Below are positions 49,126-56,654 of a stretch of 64,000 nucleotides of DNA, one piece after another. The stretch is taken from contig JAODMT010000024.1 in the NCBI GenBank assembly GCA_025464975.1, forward strand, positions 574,634-638,633, written 5' to 3'. A program made the translations under genes and the position numbers. The stretch's first letter is position 1. Every line of letters begins with the position of its first letter. The notes beneath the pieces were generated by a model. It did no database searches. It was not told the DNA's origin and saw only the letters and a program-made list of their open reading frames with translations. This DNA is from Microbacteriaceae bacterium (lineage in GTDB: Bacteria > Actinomycetota > Actinomycetes > Actinomycetales > Microbacteriaceae).

Positions 49126-49725
49126 ATGCGCTGGGACAACCTCTTCGACGACCTCGAAAGTCAGCTCGAGCAGGAGCTCAACGCCGAGGAGATTGACGTT
49201 CGGGCGGAGGAGGAGCGCCTGCGTCTCGGACGAATGACGCTGCGCGACCGACTCGTTGCGCTTCGCGAGACCGGTGCGCCAGCGGGCAGGGGAGTGCGGG
49301 TGCTGCTGACGGACGGAACGGCAATTACCGTGCAACCGGTGACCTTCGGAAGGGATTGGATCTCCGGCGACCTCGTTGACGAATCCCCCCGTCGGTCCCA
49401 ATGCATCGTCCCCATCGCTTCCATCTCGGCACTCCTCCTCGATCGGCTTCAGGTGGCCGGCAGCATCGAAGACGGGGAACAGGCGGATGAGGGGCGCGGC
49501 CTCTCGCGACGGCTCGGTCTGGGATTCGTGCTGCGCGACCTGTGTCGCAGGCGCGCAGCCGTGGGGTTGCAGCTGGCCGACGGCCTTGCGCACGGCACTA
49601 TCGACCGAGTGGGACGGGACCATCTCGATCTCGCCGCCCACGAGCCGGGAAGCCAACGCCGCGAGTCCGAGGTGACCCACTACCGGGTTGTGCCGTTTGC
49701 TCAGCTCCTGGTGGTTCGGCTCTGA
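49126..49725 (+). CDS. conserved hypothetical protein (SMs/SH3-like beta core)
   Basis: 199 residues. It begins MRWDNLFDDLESQLEQELNAEEIDVRAEEERLRLGRMTLRDRL, an acidic helical region. A beta-rich core follows: VRVLLTDGTAITVQPVTFGRDWISGDLVDE, then IVPIASISAL. A second similar unit (VGLQLADGLAHGTIDRVGRDHLDLAAHE) suggests an internal duplication of an SH3/Sm-like fold. ATG 49126 begins the acidic start; earlier codons at 49078 lie in a non-conserved stretch. It overlaps the end of the minus-strand HTH gene by 25 bases. Not a recognised enzyme. Confidence 0.68.
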   Translation: MRWDNLFDDLESQLEQELNAEEIDVRAEEERLRLGRMTLRDRLVALRETGAPAGRGVRVLLTDGTAITVQPVTFGRDWISGDLVDESPRRSQCIVPIASISALLLDRLQVAGSIEDGEQADEGRGLSRRLGLGFVLRDLCRRRAAVGLQLADGLAHGTIDRVGRDHLDLAAHEPGSQRRESEVTHYRVVPFAQLLVVRL

Positions 49726-50072
49726 TCGGATCGGCCCTGGTCTGTTCGGCTCTGAGTGGCTCGACCCTGGGCGGCGTGGTGATCGTCACCGCCCCCGAAG
49801 GAGTGTTCATCCAGGCTCGCGTAGTCCGACTGGTTCCACAGACTCATCCGGCGGGCCTCTTCATACTTGGCCTCGATGTACGACTCCAGAACGGCTCGTT
49901 CTACCCGCCAATGCCCGTGACCGCCGATCTTGATGGCCGGCAGTTCCCCCGAGCGCACCAGGGCGTAGGCCTGGCTGGCCGAGATGTTCAGGACCTCTGC
50001 TGTGTCGGCGAGCGTGAGAAAGCGCCCGAGCGCGTTTGCGGCGCTGCGGGCGGCCGGGTCCGAGTCGTTCAT
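49701..50072 (-). CDS. excisionase-like (MerR/BldC-type) helix-turn-helix protein
   Basis: 123 residues. The domain GRFLTLADTAEVLNISASQAYALVRSGELPAIKIGGHGHWRVERAVLESYI (about residues 16-66) is the excisionase/BldC winged-helix type. It is followed by an acidic and then Gln/Ser/Thr/Arg-rich tail (SRTDQGRSDQSRTTRS). No integrase is near, so a regulatory role is more likely than phage excision. ATG 50072 (MNDSDPAAR). The C-terminal tail overlaps the convergent gene at 49701-49725. Confidence 0.78.
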   Translation of the reverse strand: MNDSDPAARSAANALGRFLTLADTAEVLNISASQAYALVRSGELPAIKIGGHGHWRVERAVLESYIEAKYEEARRMSLWNQSDYASLDEHSFGGGDDHHAAQGRATQSRTDQGRSDQSRTTRS

Positions 50073-50210
50073 GCCTCGATTATGAAGGCCGCACAACGGG
50101 GCAGACCGGGGTGTGGATAACTTTCCCGGTGACGTCGATCGGTCAGGACGATGGATTCCTGCACCGTGTCAATTCCTGCACTGTGCCAGCTGACCAGCCG
50201 GAGGCGCGTG

Positions 50211-50849
50211 ATGGGAAGTAAGGCGACCAAGGGTGAATCCGTTCCTCGATCGTTCTGGTTCGACCCGCGCTTCGCCATCGGCATTGCCCTCGTGGTTCTC
50301 TCGGTCGCCGGGGTGCTGGCGATAGTCTCCGTGGCCGACAGCGGCGTCCGTGTCTACGTTGCTCGTTCCGCCCTGAGCCCCGGCGACAGGGTCACTCCCG
50401 ACGACCTCGACGCACGCAGCGTACGGCTCGGCTCCGCCGTCGGGCAGTATGTGAACGAAGGCGGCCTGCCGGGTGGCGGACTCGTCATCACGCGAGCGAT
50501 CTCCGCGGGGGAACTGGTGCCGCAATCGGCGGTCGGTGACCCGATCGGCACCCGGCTCGCGCCGCTCGTCCTGTCGGTGAGTGGTCAACTCGCGAAATCG
50601 GTCGCCGCCGGCAGTGTCGTCGACCTCTGGTCGGCTCGGGAGAACGACAACGTGTTTGGTCCTCCCGTCGTGCTGGTCTCTTCGGCAACGGTCGTTCGCG
50701 TGATCGCCAAGCAGGGAATCCTCGCCGACCGGGCGGGGGAGTCCGTGGAGGTTCTCGTGCCGCGCGCGAAGACCGCGAAGGTTCTCGAGGCGATCGCGAA
50801 CGAAGACGCCATTTCCGTGGTTCCGGTCGACATCCCGACGGGGGGATGA
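50211..50849 (+). CDS. SAF-domain membrane protein (CpaB-like)
   Basis: About 212 residues. One transmembrane helix near residues 22-42 is followed by an exported SAF domain (VYVARSALSPGDRVTPDDLDARSVRLG, about 48-110) and a second beta domain (GSVVDLWSARENDNVFGPPVVLVSSATVVRV). The arrangement is that of CpaB/RcpC proteins of Flp/Tad pilus systems. ATG 50211 has GGAGG seven bases upstream; ATG 50151 is rejected. The ATG of the next gene overlaps its stop (ATGA). No other pilus genes occur in the window. Confidence 0.8.
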   Translation: MGSKATKGESVPRSFWFDPRFAIGIALVVLSVAGVLAIVSVADSGVRVYVARSALSPGDRVTPDDLDARSVRLGSAVGQYVNEGGLPGGGLVITRAISAGELVPQSAVGDPIGTRLAPLVLSVSGQLAKSVAAGSVVDLWSARENDNVFGPPVVLVSSATVVRVIAKQGILADRAGESVEVLVPRAKTAKVLEAIANEDAISVVPVDIPTGG

Positions 50850-52081
50850 CGGTGCGGCGGGTTGCGCTCGCGCTTCCTCTCGCGGCGGAGGATCGCATGG
50901 CGATGGAACTGGTCCGGCACGGGATGGAGCTCGCGTCGCGCTGCTCGAGCGCGGACGAACTCGCCGCGGCCATCGAGAGAACTCAACCGGACTTCGCCAT
51001 CGTTGCGGCATCGCCGCGCTATCTCAATGACCGGCTGATGGCCGAGGCGGATGCGGCGGGGGTCAGGCTGCTCGCCCTCGTGGCATCCGATTCCGAGAGA
51101 CGGCACGCGGCAAGCCTCGGACTTCTCGAAGTGGCGGACGTCGAGGCGAAATGGGCAGTGCTCGAGACCTTGCTGGTCGGGAGCCAGGAGGAGCCGAGCC
51201 TCGCTCCCCTCGAGCGTCGCGGTCGGGTGATTGCCGTCTGGGGGCCGGCCGGATCGCCGGGTCGCACGTCGCTCGCGATCTGTCTCGCCTCCGAACTAGC
51301 GGCCGCGGGACACACCGTGGCGCTCGCCGACGTCGACACGTTCAGCGGTTCCATAGCACCCGCCCTCGGGCTGCTTGACGAGGCGCCGGGATTCGCGGCG
51401 GCGTGCCGACTGGCGGCCGCGGACAGCCTTACCCAGCAGGAACTGGAACGCATCGGGCAGCGCTATCTCTCCTCGCGCGGCAGCTTTTGGGTGCTCACCG
51501 GCATCGGGCGACCGAATCGGTGGCCAGAACTATCGGCCGACCGGGTCGGGAAGGTGGTGCGCGCCTGCCGGGAATGGGTCGACTTCACAATCCTGGACAC
51601 CGGCTTCAGCCTCGAGAACGACGAGGAAATCAGCAGCGACCTATTTGCCCCTCGCCGGAACGGGGCGACTCTCGCCGCGCTGCGAGAAGCCGGCGACGTC
51701 GTTGCCGTCGGTTCGGCCGATCCGGTCGGGCTGTCCCGATTCCTTCGTGCCCACGTTGACCTGCTCGAGACCGTTGATTCCGAAATCGTGACCGTGGTCA
51801 TGAACAGGATCCGCGCCGGAGCGATAGGGCCGCGGGCAACCGGTCAGGTGCGTCAGGCGCTGCTCCGGTTCGGGGGAATCAGTTCGCCGGTCTTTGTGCC
51901 GCACGATCAGGTCGCGTTCGACGCGGCGGTGCTGACCGGCAAGACCGTGCTGGACGTCGCGGGTCGATCGTCGGCTCGACTCGCCATCGCGAAACTCGTG
52001 GAGGAGCGGCTCGCGCCGCAACCGACCCGCTCTCGCCGCCGAGCCTGGTCGGGGCGATCCCGGGTCGCGGAGGCCAACTAG
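50846..52081 (+). CDS. CpaE/MinD-like P-loop protein
   Basis: 411 residues. An N-terminal receiver-like region (1-125) precedes a ParA/MinD-type domain starting RVIAVWGPAGSPGRTSLAICLASELAAAG, then VALADVDTFSGSIAPALGL (Walker A'). The P-loop reads GPAGSPGRTS, lacking the usual signature lysine (K to R or missing), which may reduce ATPase activity; this variant is common in actinobacterial CpaE-like proteins. It is coupled to the SAF gene by ATGA, so the two probably act in one complex at the envelope. Confidence 0.78.
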   Translation: MTVRRVALALPLAAEDRMAMELVRHGMELASRCSSADELAAAIERTQPDFAIVAASPRYLNDRLMAEADAAGVRLLALVASDSERRHAASLGLLEVADVEAKWAVLETLLVGSQEEPSLAPLERRGRVIAVWGPAGSPGRTSLAICLASELAAAGHTVALADVDTFSGSIAPALGLLDEAPGFAAACRLAAADSLTQQELERIGQRYLSSRGSFWVLTGIGRPNRWPELSADRVGKVVRACREWVDFTILDTGFSLENDEEISSDLFAPRRNGATLAALREAGDVVAVGSADPVGLSRFLRAHVDLLETVDSEIVTVVMNRIRAGAIGPRATGQVRQALLRFGGISSPVFVPHDQVAFDAAVLTGKTVLDVAGRSSARLAIAKLVEERLAPQPTRSRRRAWSGRSRVAEAN

Positions 52082-52163
52082 GCCGCTATCGGGCACGCAC
52101 CCCGGGCACCCCTTGAATCCCCCGTGCAGCGGGCACCCCGGATGGCGCGCCTAAGCTTGGCGT

Positions 52164-53657
52164 GTGTCGACGCTCTCTGATCTGGTTCTCGCCCAAGGAC
52201 GTTCCACCGAGGCCGATGTGGAGTGGTTGCATCTTCTCGTTGGTGACTGGCAGTTGCTCGCCGACCTCGCCTTCGCCGACATCGTGCTCTGGGTGCCGAC
52301 CCAGGATGACAATTTCGTCGCCGTCGCTCACGCTCGCCCGTCCAGCTCCGCGACCCTCTTCTACCGCGACTTCGTCGGGCAGGCGATCAAGCCGGAGTGG
52401 AAGACGCAGGTCACCGAGGCGTTCGAATCCACTCGGATCGTGGACTCTGCCGCCCCGGACTGGTATGAGGAGACGCCGACCCGGGTCCGTGCGGTACCGG
52501 TGCTGCGCAGGCTGTCCGCGACCGGTGCCGAGACCACGAAACATCCGATCGCCATCATTACCCGGCACACCAACCTGAGCGAGGCGCGCACCCCGAGTCG
52601 CCAGGAGCTGACCTTCAACGAGTGCGCCAACGACCTCTTCGCGATGATCTGCGCCGGCGACTTCCCTGACCTCGGAGCGCCGACCGGGCCGCGCCGCGGG
52701 GCGCCTCGCGCATCCGACGGTCTTTTACGTCTCAACGTCGGCGGTGTGGTCACCTTCGCCAGTCCGAATGGGCTCTCGGCGTTCAACCGCATGGGGTTCG
52801 ATGGGGAGCTCGAGTCCGAGTCGCTGGCGGAGGTGACGACGACCCTTCTCAGCGGGCGGCTGATCGTGGATGAGTCGCTGCCGCTCGTCGTCACCGGCCG
52901 GGCGCCCTGGCGTACAGACATCGAAGCAAAGGGGGTGACTGTGTCGCTTCGTGCGATCCCCATTCGGAACCGGGGTGAGCGGGTCGGAGCGATTGTGCTG
53001 TGTCGCGATGTCACCGAGCTTCGGCACCAGGAACGGGAACTCATCACCAAGGATGCGACGATTCGGGAGATCCATCACCGGGTCAAGAACAACCTGCAGA
53101 CGGTGGCGTCGCTGTTGCGCATCCAGGCTCGTCGCTCTCATTCCGACGAGGCGCGCGATTCGCTGAACCAGGCCATGCGCCGAGTCGCGGCCATCGCGGT
53201 GGTGCACGATACCCTGAGCGAGGGACTCAATCAGAACGTCGACTTCGACGTGGTATTCGATCGCGTGCTCAAGCTGATCGCCGAAGTCGCCTCCACCCAC
53301 AACACCAAAGCGCATCCCACCTTCACCGGCAGTTTCGGTGCGCTGCCGAGCGAATATGCGACGCCGCTCTCACTTGCGCTGACCGAATTGGTCACGAACG
53401 CCGTCGAGCACGGACTCGCCGGCCGGGAGGGCAATGTCGAGATCATCGCCGAACGTTCCGAAGAGACCCTTAGCGTTCAGGTGAGAGACAACGGCGGGGG
53501 ATTGCCGGAGGGTAAGGTCGGCTCGGGTCTCGGCACGCAGATAGTCCGAACCCTGATTCAGGGTGAACTCGGCGGCACCATTGACTGGCACACCATGGTC
53601 GGAAGCGGTACCGAAGTGACGATCGAAGTTCCGCTGAATTGGCTCACCAAGAGCTAA
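52164..53657 (+). CDS. pdtaS: sensor histidine kinase PdtaS
   Basis: 497 residues, soluble. The N-terminal GAF-type sensor (1-150) and a PAS-like domain (185-300) precede a HisKA_2 domain: IREIHHRVKNNLQTVASLLRIQARR, with the phospho-acceptor His at about residue 303. The HATPase has LTELVTNAVEHGL, VRDNGGGLPEG and GSGLGTQIV. This is the layout of Rv3220c PdtaS, whose partner PdtaR is an antiterminator. No pdtaR gene is within the window. GTG 52164 gives a leader of about 0 bases after CTTGGC, possibly leaderless. Neighbour whiB1 is kept as in mycobacteria. Confidence 0.93.
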   Translation: MSTLSDLVLAQGRSTEADVEWLHLLVGDWQLLADLAFADIVLWVPTQDDNFVAVAHARPSSSATLFYRDFVGQAIKPEWKTQVTEAFESTRIVDSAAPDWYEETPTRVRAVPVLRRLSATGAETTKHPIAIITRHTNLSEARTPSRQELTFNECANDLFAMICAGDFPDLGAPTGPRRGAPRASDGLLRLNVGGVVTFASPNGLSAFNRMGFDGELESESLAEVTTTLLSGRLIVDESLPLVVTGRAPWRTDIEAKGVTVSLRAIPIRNRGERVGAIVLCRDVTELRHQERELITKDATIREIHHRVKNNLQTVASLLRIQARRSHSDEARDSLNQAMRRVAAIAVVHDTLSEGLNQNVDFDVVFDRVLKLIAEVASTHNTKAHPTFTGSFGALPSEYATPLSLALTELVTNAVEHGLAGREGNVEIIAERSEETLSVQVRDNGGGLPEGKVGSGLGTQIVRTLIQGELGGTIDWHTMVGSGTEVTIEVPLNWLTKS

Positions 53658-53734
53658 CGCAGCGGATGCGTGGGACGGTTCGAAAACCTTCCTCCGACTA
53701 CTTCGAACGGCCTCGAACCGATCGGCGATCGAAC

Positions 53735-53983
53735 CTAGGAGGCGCGGCGGGCGCGAGCGGCGCGGCGCTTGAGTGCGCGGCGCTCGTCCTCGCTGAGGCC
53801 GCCCCAGACGCCTGAATCCTGGCTGGTCTCGAGCGCGTACTGGAGGCACATCTCGGTCACGCTGCACCGAGCGCAGACGGCTTTTGCCTTGTCGATCTGG
53901 TCGACAGCCGGACCGGTGTTCCCGACGGGGAAGAAGAGTTCGGGATCGGCCGTGAGGCAAGCGGCTTTGTCGCGCCAGTCCAT
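53735..53983 (-). CDS. whiB1: WhiB1-type iron-sulfur regulator
   Basis: 82 residues. The cluster ligands lie in AACLTADPELFFP and AVCARCSVTEMCLQYAL (Cys at about 9, 37, 40, 46). The motif DSGVWGGLSEDERRALKRRAARARRAS forms the turn and basic tail. WhiB1 is an essential NO-sensitive regulator in mycobacteria, divergent from or near PdtaS as here. ATG 53983 with AAGGAG nine bases upstream is a strong start. The 184-base upstream region carries an inverted repeat (see 54092). Confidence 0.94.
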   Translation of the reverse strand: MDWRDKAACLTADPELFFPVGNTGPAVDQIDKAKAVCARCSVTEMCLQYALETSQDSGVWGGLSEDERRALKRRAARARRAS

Positions 53984-54091
53984 CTGGGAGTGCTCCTTTT
54001 GTTGCGAACGCAGGGCAATATGCCCTGTGCTGAGGTCGGAAGACCAAGCTTCGGGGTGGAAAAAGGGGGAGTTCGGCGACGCCCACGGCCC

Positions 54092-54114
54092 TGTGAGTGC
54101 AAATCAGCCTCACA
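54092..54114 (-). promoter_or_regulatory. inverted repeat in the whiB1 upstream region
   Basis: TGTGAG and CTCACA are separated by 11 bases, just downstream of a minus-strand TTGCTA (17-base spacer) TATGTG promoter-like pair at 54114-54142. CRP is known to control whiB1 in mycobacteria, but the half-site spacing here is too long for a canonical CRP site. Confidence 0.3.
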
Positions 54115-54167
54115 TAGAATCTCATACTGGTTGTAGCAAATCAATACTCGGATGGGGTTCCAAAGCT

Positions 54168-54572
54168 ATGAGTGAACCGAGAGTCTCGCGGCGCCCGCCG
54201 TTGCTTGTTGCCCTGGCGACGTTCCTGTTCCTCGAGTGCGCGCTGCTCGCGGCGGCGGCGAGCTACCTCGTCATAGAACTTCTGATCGCGGTGCCGGCCT
54301 CCTACGCCACGGCGATTGCGGTGCTGATTCTGGTGCTGCTTGCGGCAATCTGGCTGGCCGTGATGGCGGTGCACACCCTCCGCGGGCGGTACTGGATTCG
54401 GGGCGCGGCCGTCACCTGGCAGGCGCTGCAGATCGCGATCGGCATCGGCAGTTTCCAGGGTCTGTTCGCGCGCCCGGACGTCGGATGGCTGCTGATCATC
54501 CCAGCCGTCATTGTGATCGTGTTGCTCTTCACGCCCCCCGTGCTCGAGGCGACCAAGCGCCGCGAGGGCTAG
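54168..54572 (+). CDS. small multi-pass membrane protein
   Basis: 134 residues with four predicted membrane helices: PLLVALATFLFLECALLAAAASYLVI, YATAIAVLILVLLAAIWLAVMAV, AVTWQALQIAIGIGSFQGLF and WLLIIPAVIVIVLLFTPPVL. WIRGAAVTWQALQ and the Arg-rich ends are reminiscent of an actinobacterial family of unknown function. ATG 54168 follows CCAAAGCT without a clear ribosome binding site. It is divergent from whiB1 and convergent with bcp. Confidence 0.72.
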   Translation: MSEPRVSRRPPLLVALATFLFLECALLAAAASYLVIELLIAVPASYATAIAVLILVLLAAIWLAVMAVHTLRGRYWIRGAAVTWQALQIAIGIGSFQGLFARPDVGWLLIIPAVIVIVLLFTPPVLEATKRREG

Positions 54573-54578
54573 GCGGCT

Positions 54579-55058
54579 TCAGCCGTCGAGGCCGAGCTTC
54601 TTGCGAAGCGACGCGACGTGGCCGGTGGCCTTGACGTTGTACAGCGGCAGCTCCACCCGTCCGTCCTCGCCGAGCACGAACGTGGAACGCAGGGTACCCG
54701 TCACGGTCTTGCCGTACATCGACTTCTCGCCGTATGCGCCGTACGCGTTGTGCACCACCAGATCGGGGTCGCTGAGCAACGGGAAGTTCAGTCCCTGTTC
54801 CGTCTGGAACTTCTTCAGGGCATCCGTCTTGTCCTTCGACACGCCGAGCACCTGGTAACCGGCGGACTTGAGCGAGTTGATGTTGTCGCGGAAGTCGCAG
54901 GCCTCAGTCGTGCACCCGGGGGTGGATGCGGCGGGGTAGAAGTACACGATGACCTTCTTTCCCGCGAAGTCGGCGAGCGAAACCGAGGCGCCATCCTGGT
55001 CGGTGAGGGTGAAATCGGGGGCGGTTTCTCCGGCTTCGAGCCTGGCGGATGACGGCAT
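54579..55058 (-). CDS. bcp: thioredoxin-dependent thiol peroxidase (BCP/PrxQ)
   Basis: A 159-residue peroxiredoxin that reduces peroxides with thioredoxin. FYPAASTPGCTTEACDFRDNI contains the peroxidatic Cys and, five residues later, the resolving Cys of the PrxQ class. PDFTLTDQDGASVSLADFAGKKVIVYF and the C-terminal VDVKATGHVASLRKKLGL-like ending fit the family. ATG 55058 overlaps no neighbour. Another peroxide-defence gene besides katA, but it is not next to the fur genes. Confidence 0.94.
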   Translation of the reverse strand: MPSSARLEAGETAPDFTLTDQDGASVSLADFAGKKVIVYFYPAASTPGCTTEACDFRDNINSLKSAGYQVLGVSKDKTDALKKFQTEQGLNFPLLSDPDLVVHNAYGAYGEKSMYGKTVTGTLRSTFVLGEDGRVELPLYNVKATGHVASLRKKLGLDG

Positions 55059-55205
55059 TGATGCTCTCCTTGAACGGCGATGGAATCTGCCATCGATCCT
55101 ACGGATTCTTCGGCTGTGAAAGGCCTCGTTCTGCTCGGTTCGACGGAGGCGGTTCTCGATGCTAATGTTGTCCCTTGGTTCTGAACATCAACAATTCAGA
55201 CACCC

Positions 55206-55281
<76 letters not shown>

Positions 55282-55344
55282 CATAAACACAGGGATGCAG
55301 CTTCTCCCGAAACTTCGACATCAGTCATTACATCAGCTATTGAA

Positions 55345-55506
55345 TTATGCAGCGGTCAAAACGAGTGCGGGTCCTTCGTTTTCATCAGCCATTGTCGGAA
55401 TCAACCTCGCGCACATCCCCGTCCCATTCCCCTCGCTCAGCTCGTGCAGAAACCCGGCCAGCGCACTCCGGTATTCCTCGGGCTTGATGCCGTGCTCTTT
55501 TGACAA
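55345..55506 (-). CDS. small hypothetical protein
   Basis: 53 residues, beginning with TTG at 55506. It reads MSKEHGIKPEEYRSALAG, FLHELSEGNGTGMC, ARLIPTMADENEGPALVLTAA. A purine-rich AGGGGT sequence precedes the TTG by about five bases. The start overlaps that of the holin-like gene on the other strand by seven bases. The charged, helix-like composition looks like a real protein rather than a shadow frame. No family recognised; a phage-derived role is possible. Confidence 0.4.
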   Translation of the reverse strand: MSKEHGIKPEEYRSALAGFLHELSEGNGTGMCARLIPTMADENEGPALVLTAA

Positions 55507-55727
55507 GCACTACCCCTGTAGCCTTTGCTACATTCCTCGCCAAAGCGAAGAAAGCCCTCGCTGGTGGAATCGCCGGTGCCGCAACCGCGATCGGCGGCGG
55601 TATGGCTAAAGCATTCTCGGACGGCTCATTCTCCCAAGCTGACGCATGGACTGTCGCCGGCCTCGCTGTCGGTGGTTTCGTGATCGCCTTCGCAGCTGTC
55701 TACGCAGCACCGAAGAACGCCGAGTGA
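55500..55727 (+). CDS. small holin-like phage-type membrane protein
   Basis: 75 residues. An N-terminal amphipathic stretch (TSTTPVAFATFLAKAKKALAGG) and a glycine/alanine-rich segment (IAGAATAIGGGMAKAF) are followed by a strong membrane helix (AWTVAGLAVGGFVIAFAAVYA). This matches small proteins near lysis genes of actinophages and holin-like proteins in prophages. TTG start; no ribosome binding site is evident, and the 5' end may be truncated by an upstream TGA. No endolysin accompanies it. Confidence 0.55.
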   Translation: MTSTTPVAFATFLAKAKKALAGGIAGAATAIGGGMAKAFSDGSFSQADAWTVAGLAVGGFVIAFAAVYAAPKNAE

Positions 55728-55795
55728 TCCCGGACGAGCAGTACCCGGTCCCCGTCGACCCGATGGACGACCTGCAGTGTGACAGCTGCCAATAA
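55724..55795 (+). CDS. very small CxxC peptide
   Basis: 23 residues starting GTG at 55724, overlapping the previous stop in GTGA. Composition is acidic with PMDDLQCDSCQ at the end, a single CxxC. The coupling suggests it is translated, but at this length it may be chance. Confidence 0.3.
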   Translation: MIPDEQYPVPVDPMDDLQCDSCQ

Positions 55796-55827
55796 CACGC
55801 ACTGGCGCGCCTTACCTCTGCGAGACT

Positions 55828-56133
55828 ATGCGGACGGCAAATGTGGGGGCGCAGGCCGAGAGCGACGATGAACGTCATAACCGGGAGCAGAAGAAGGCTC
55901 TCGAGTGGTTGGACCAAAAGTGGACGAACGGGCGGATCTGCCCGATCGATGGAAACAACAACTGAACCGTCCATAGCGCGTACGAGATGCGTGAATTCCG
56001 CAACGGAGATCTGCACCTCGGCGGACAGATCTTTCCAGTGTTTGGAGTTTCCTGTGTGACCTGCAGGTTCACACACTTCTTTAGCGCCATATTGGCCGGA
56101 GTGGCTGGCGAGACTGGACCGGAAATCCAGTGA
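55828..56133 (+). pseudogene. zinc-ribbon-type gene interrupted by an in-frame TGA
   Basis: The frame from ATG 55828 reads through ALEWLDQKWTNGRICPIDGNNN, then TGA (55963), then TVHSAYEMREFRNGDLHLGG, FPVFGVSCVTCRFTHFFSAI and LAGVAGETGPEIQ to TGA 56131. Related proteins carry CPxCG...W at the first part and CxxCG...FFNAI at the second. Here the tryptophan codon TGG has become TGA, and one Cys of the first knuckle is Asp. The stop overlaps the GTG of the next gene (GTGA). It may be a pseudogene, or it may restart at ATG 55990. Confidence 0.6.
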
Positions 56134-56534
56134 CCGACCCACAGATGGTGGCGTTGACCCCGGGCGCCCTAATCATCAGCGAAACAGCAGAGAGGTACTT
56201 CCCCGTGAGGATCAAAGACTGGGAGCGGCTCCGAGCAAAGGCCGAGTCGCTACAAAAGAAACGGCGTGAATTTTCCGGTTTCGCATGGGCAATGGTGGGA
56301 CTAGTCGTCACCTCGATTTTCGCCTTGATGGTATGGTTGCCCGCCTACGCGGCGCTTCCGATGACCGGCGAATTCGAAAACGCGTGGTTGACTCCTGTGT
56401 GTGTCATCGCCATCGTCTCCGGCAGCATAACGGCGGCTGGCGGGTTCTGGGGCTCGCATTTGTTTGCAGACTCAGAACGGGCCACCGCAGCTGAAATCGT
56501 GTCTGATATGGATGCCATCTTTCAATCAGCTTGA
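56130..56534 (+). CDS. small membrane protein coupled to the zinc-ribbon gene
   Basis: 134 residues. A soluble start (MVALTPGALIISETAERYFPVRIKDWERLRAKAESLQKKRREF, helical) precedes two membrane helices (AWAMVGLVVTSIFALMVWL and AWLTPVCVIAIVSGSITAAGGFW) and a short acidic tail. The GTG start shares bases with the preceding stop, so the pair was once, or still is, translationally coupled. The family seems to occur beside zinc-ribbon proteins in actinobacteria, with unknown function. A terminator follows at 56557. Confidence 0.65.
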   Translation: MTDPQMVALTPGALIISETAERYFPVRIKDWERLRAKAESLQKKRREFSGFAWAMVGLVVTSIFALMVWLPAYAALPMTGEFENAWLTPVCVIAIVSGSITAAGGFWGSHLFADSERATAAEIVSDMDAIFQSA

Positions 56535-56556
56535 ACGCTCCCAATGTACTAAGAAC

Positions 56557-56591
56557 CCCCGCCTCATCTTCGGATGGGGCGGGGCTTTTTT
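56557..56591 (+). terminator. rho-independent terminator
   Basis: CCCCGCCTCAT, tetraloop-like TTCGG, ATGGGGCGGGG, then six T. Almost the same hairpin occurs at 59931. Confidence 0.88.
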
Positions 56592-56654
56592 CGTTCGCCA
56601 GTAGGCTACAAACGGTTGCGCGGGGTGCGACGTCAGCGAAATTGGGGAAATCGA

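Noticed and set aside
49701..50072. The excisionase-like HTH protein as evidence of a prophage
   Set aside because: No integrase or phage genes nearby; BldC-like regulators share this fold.
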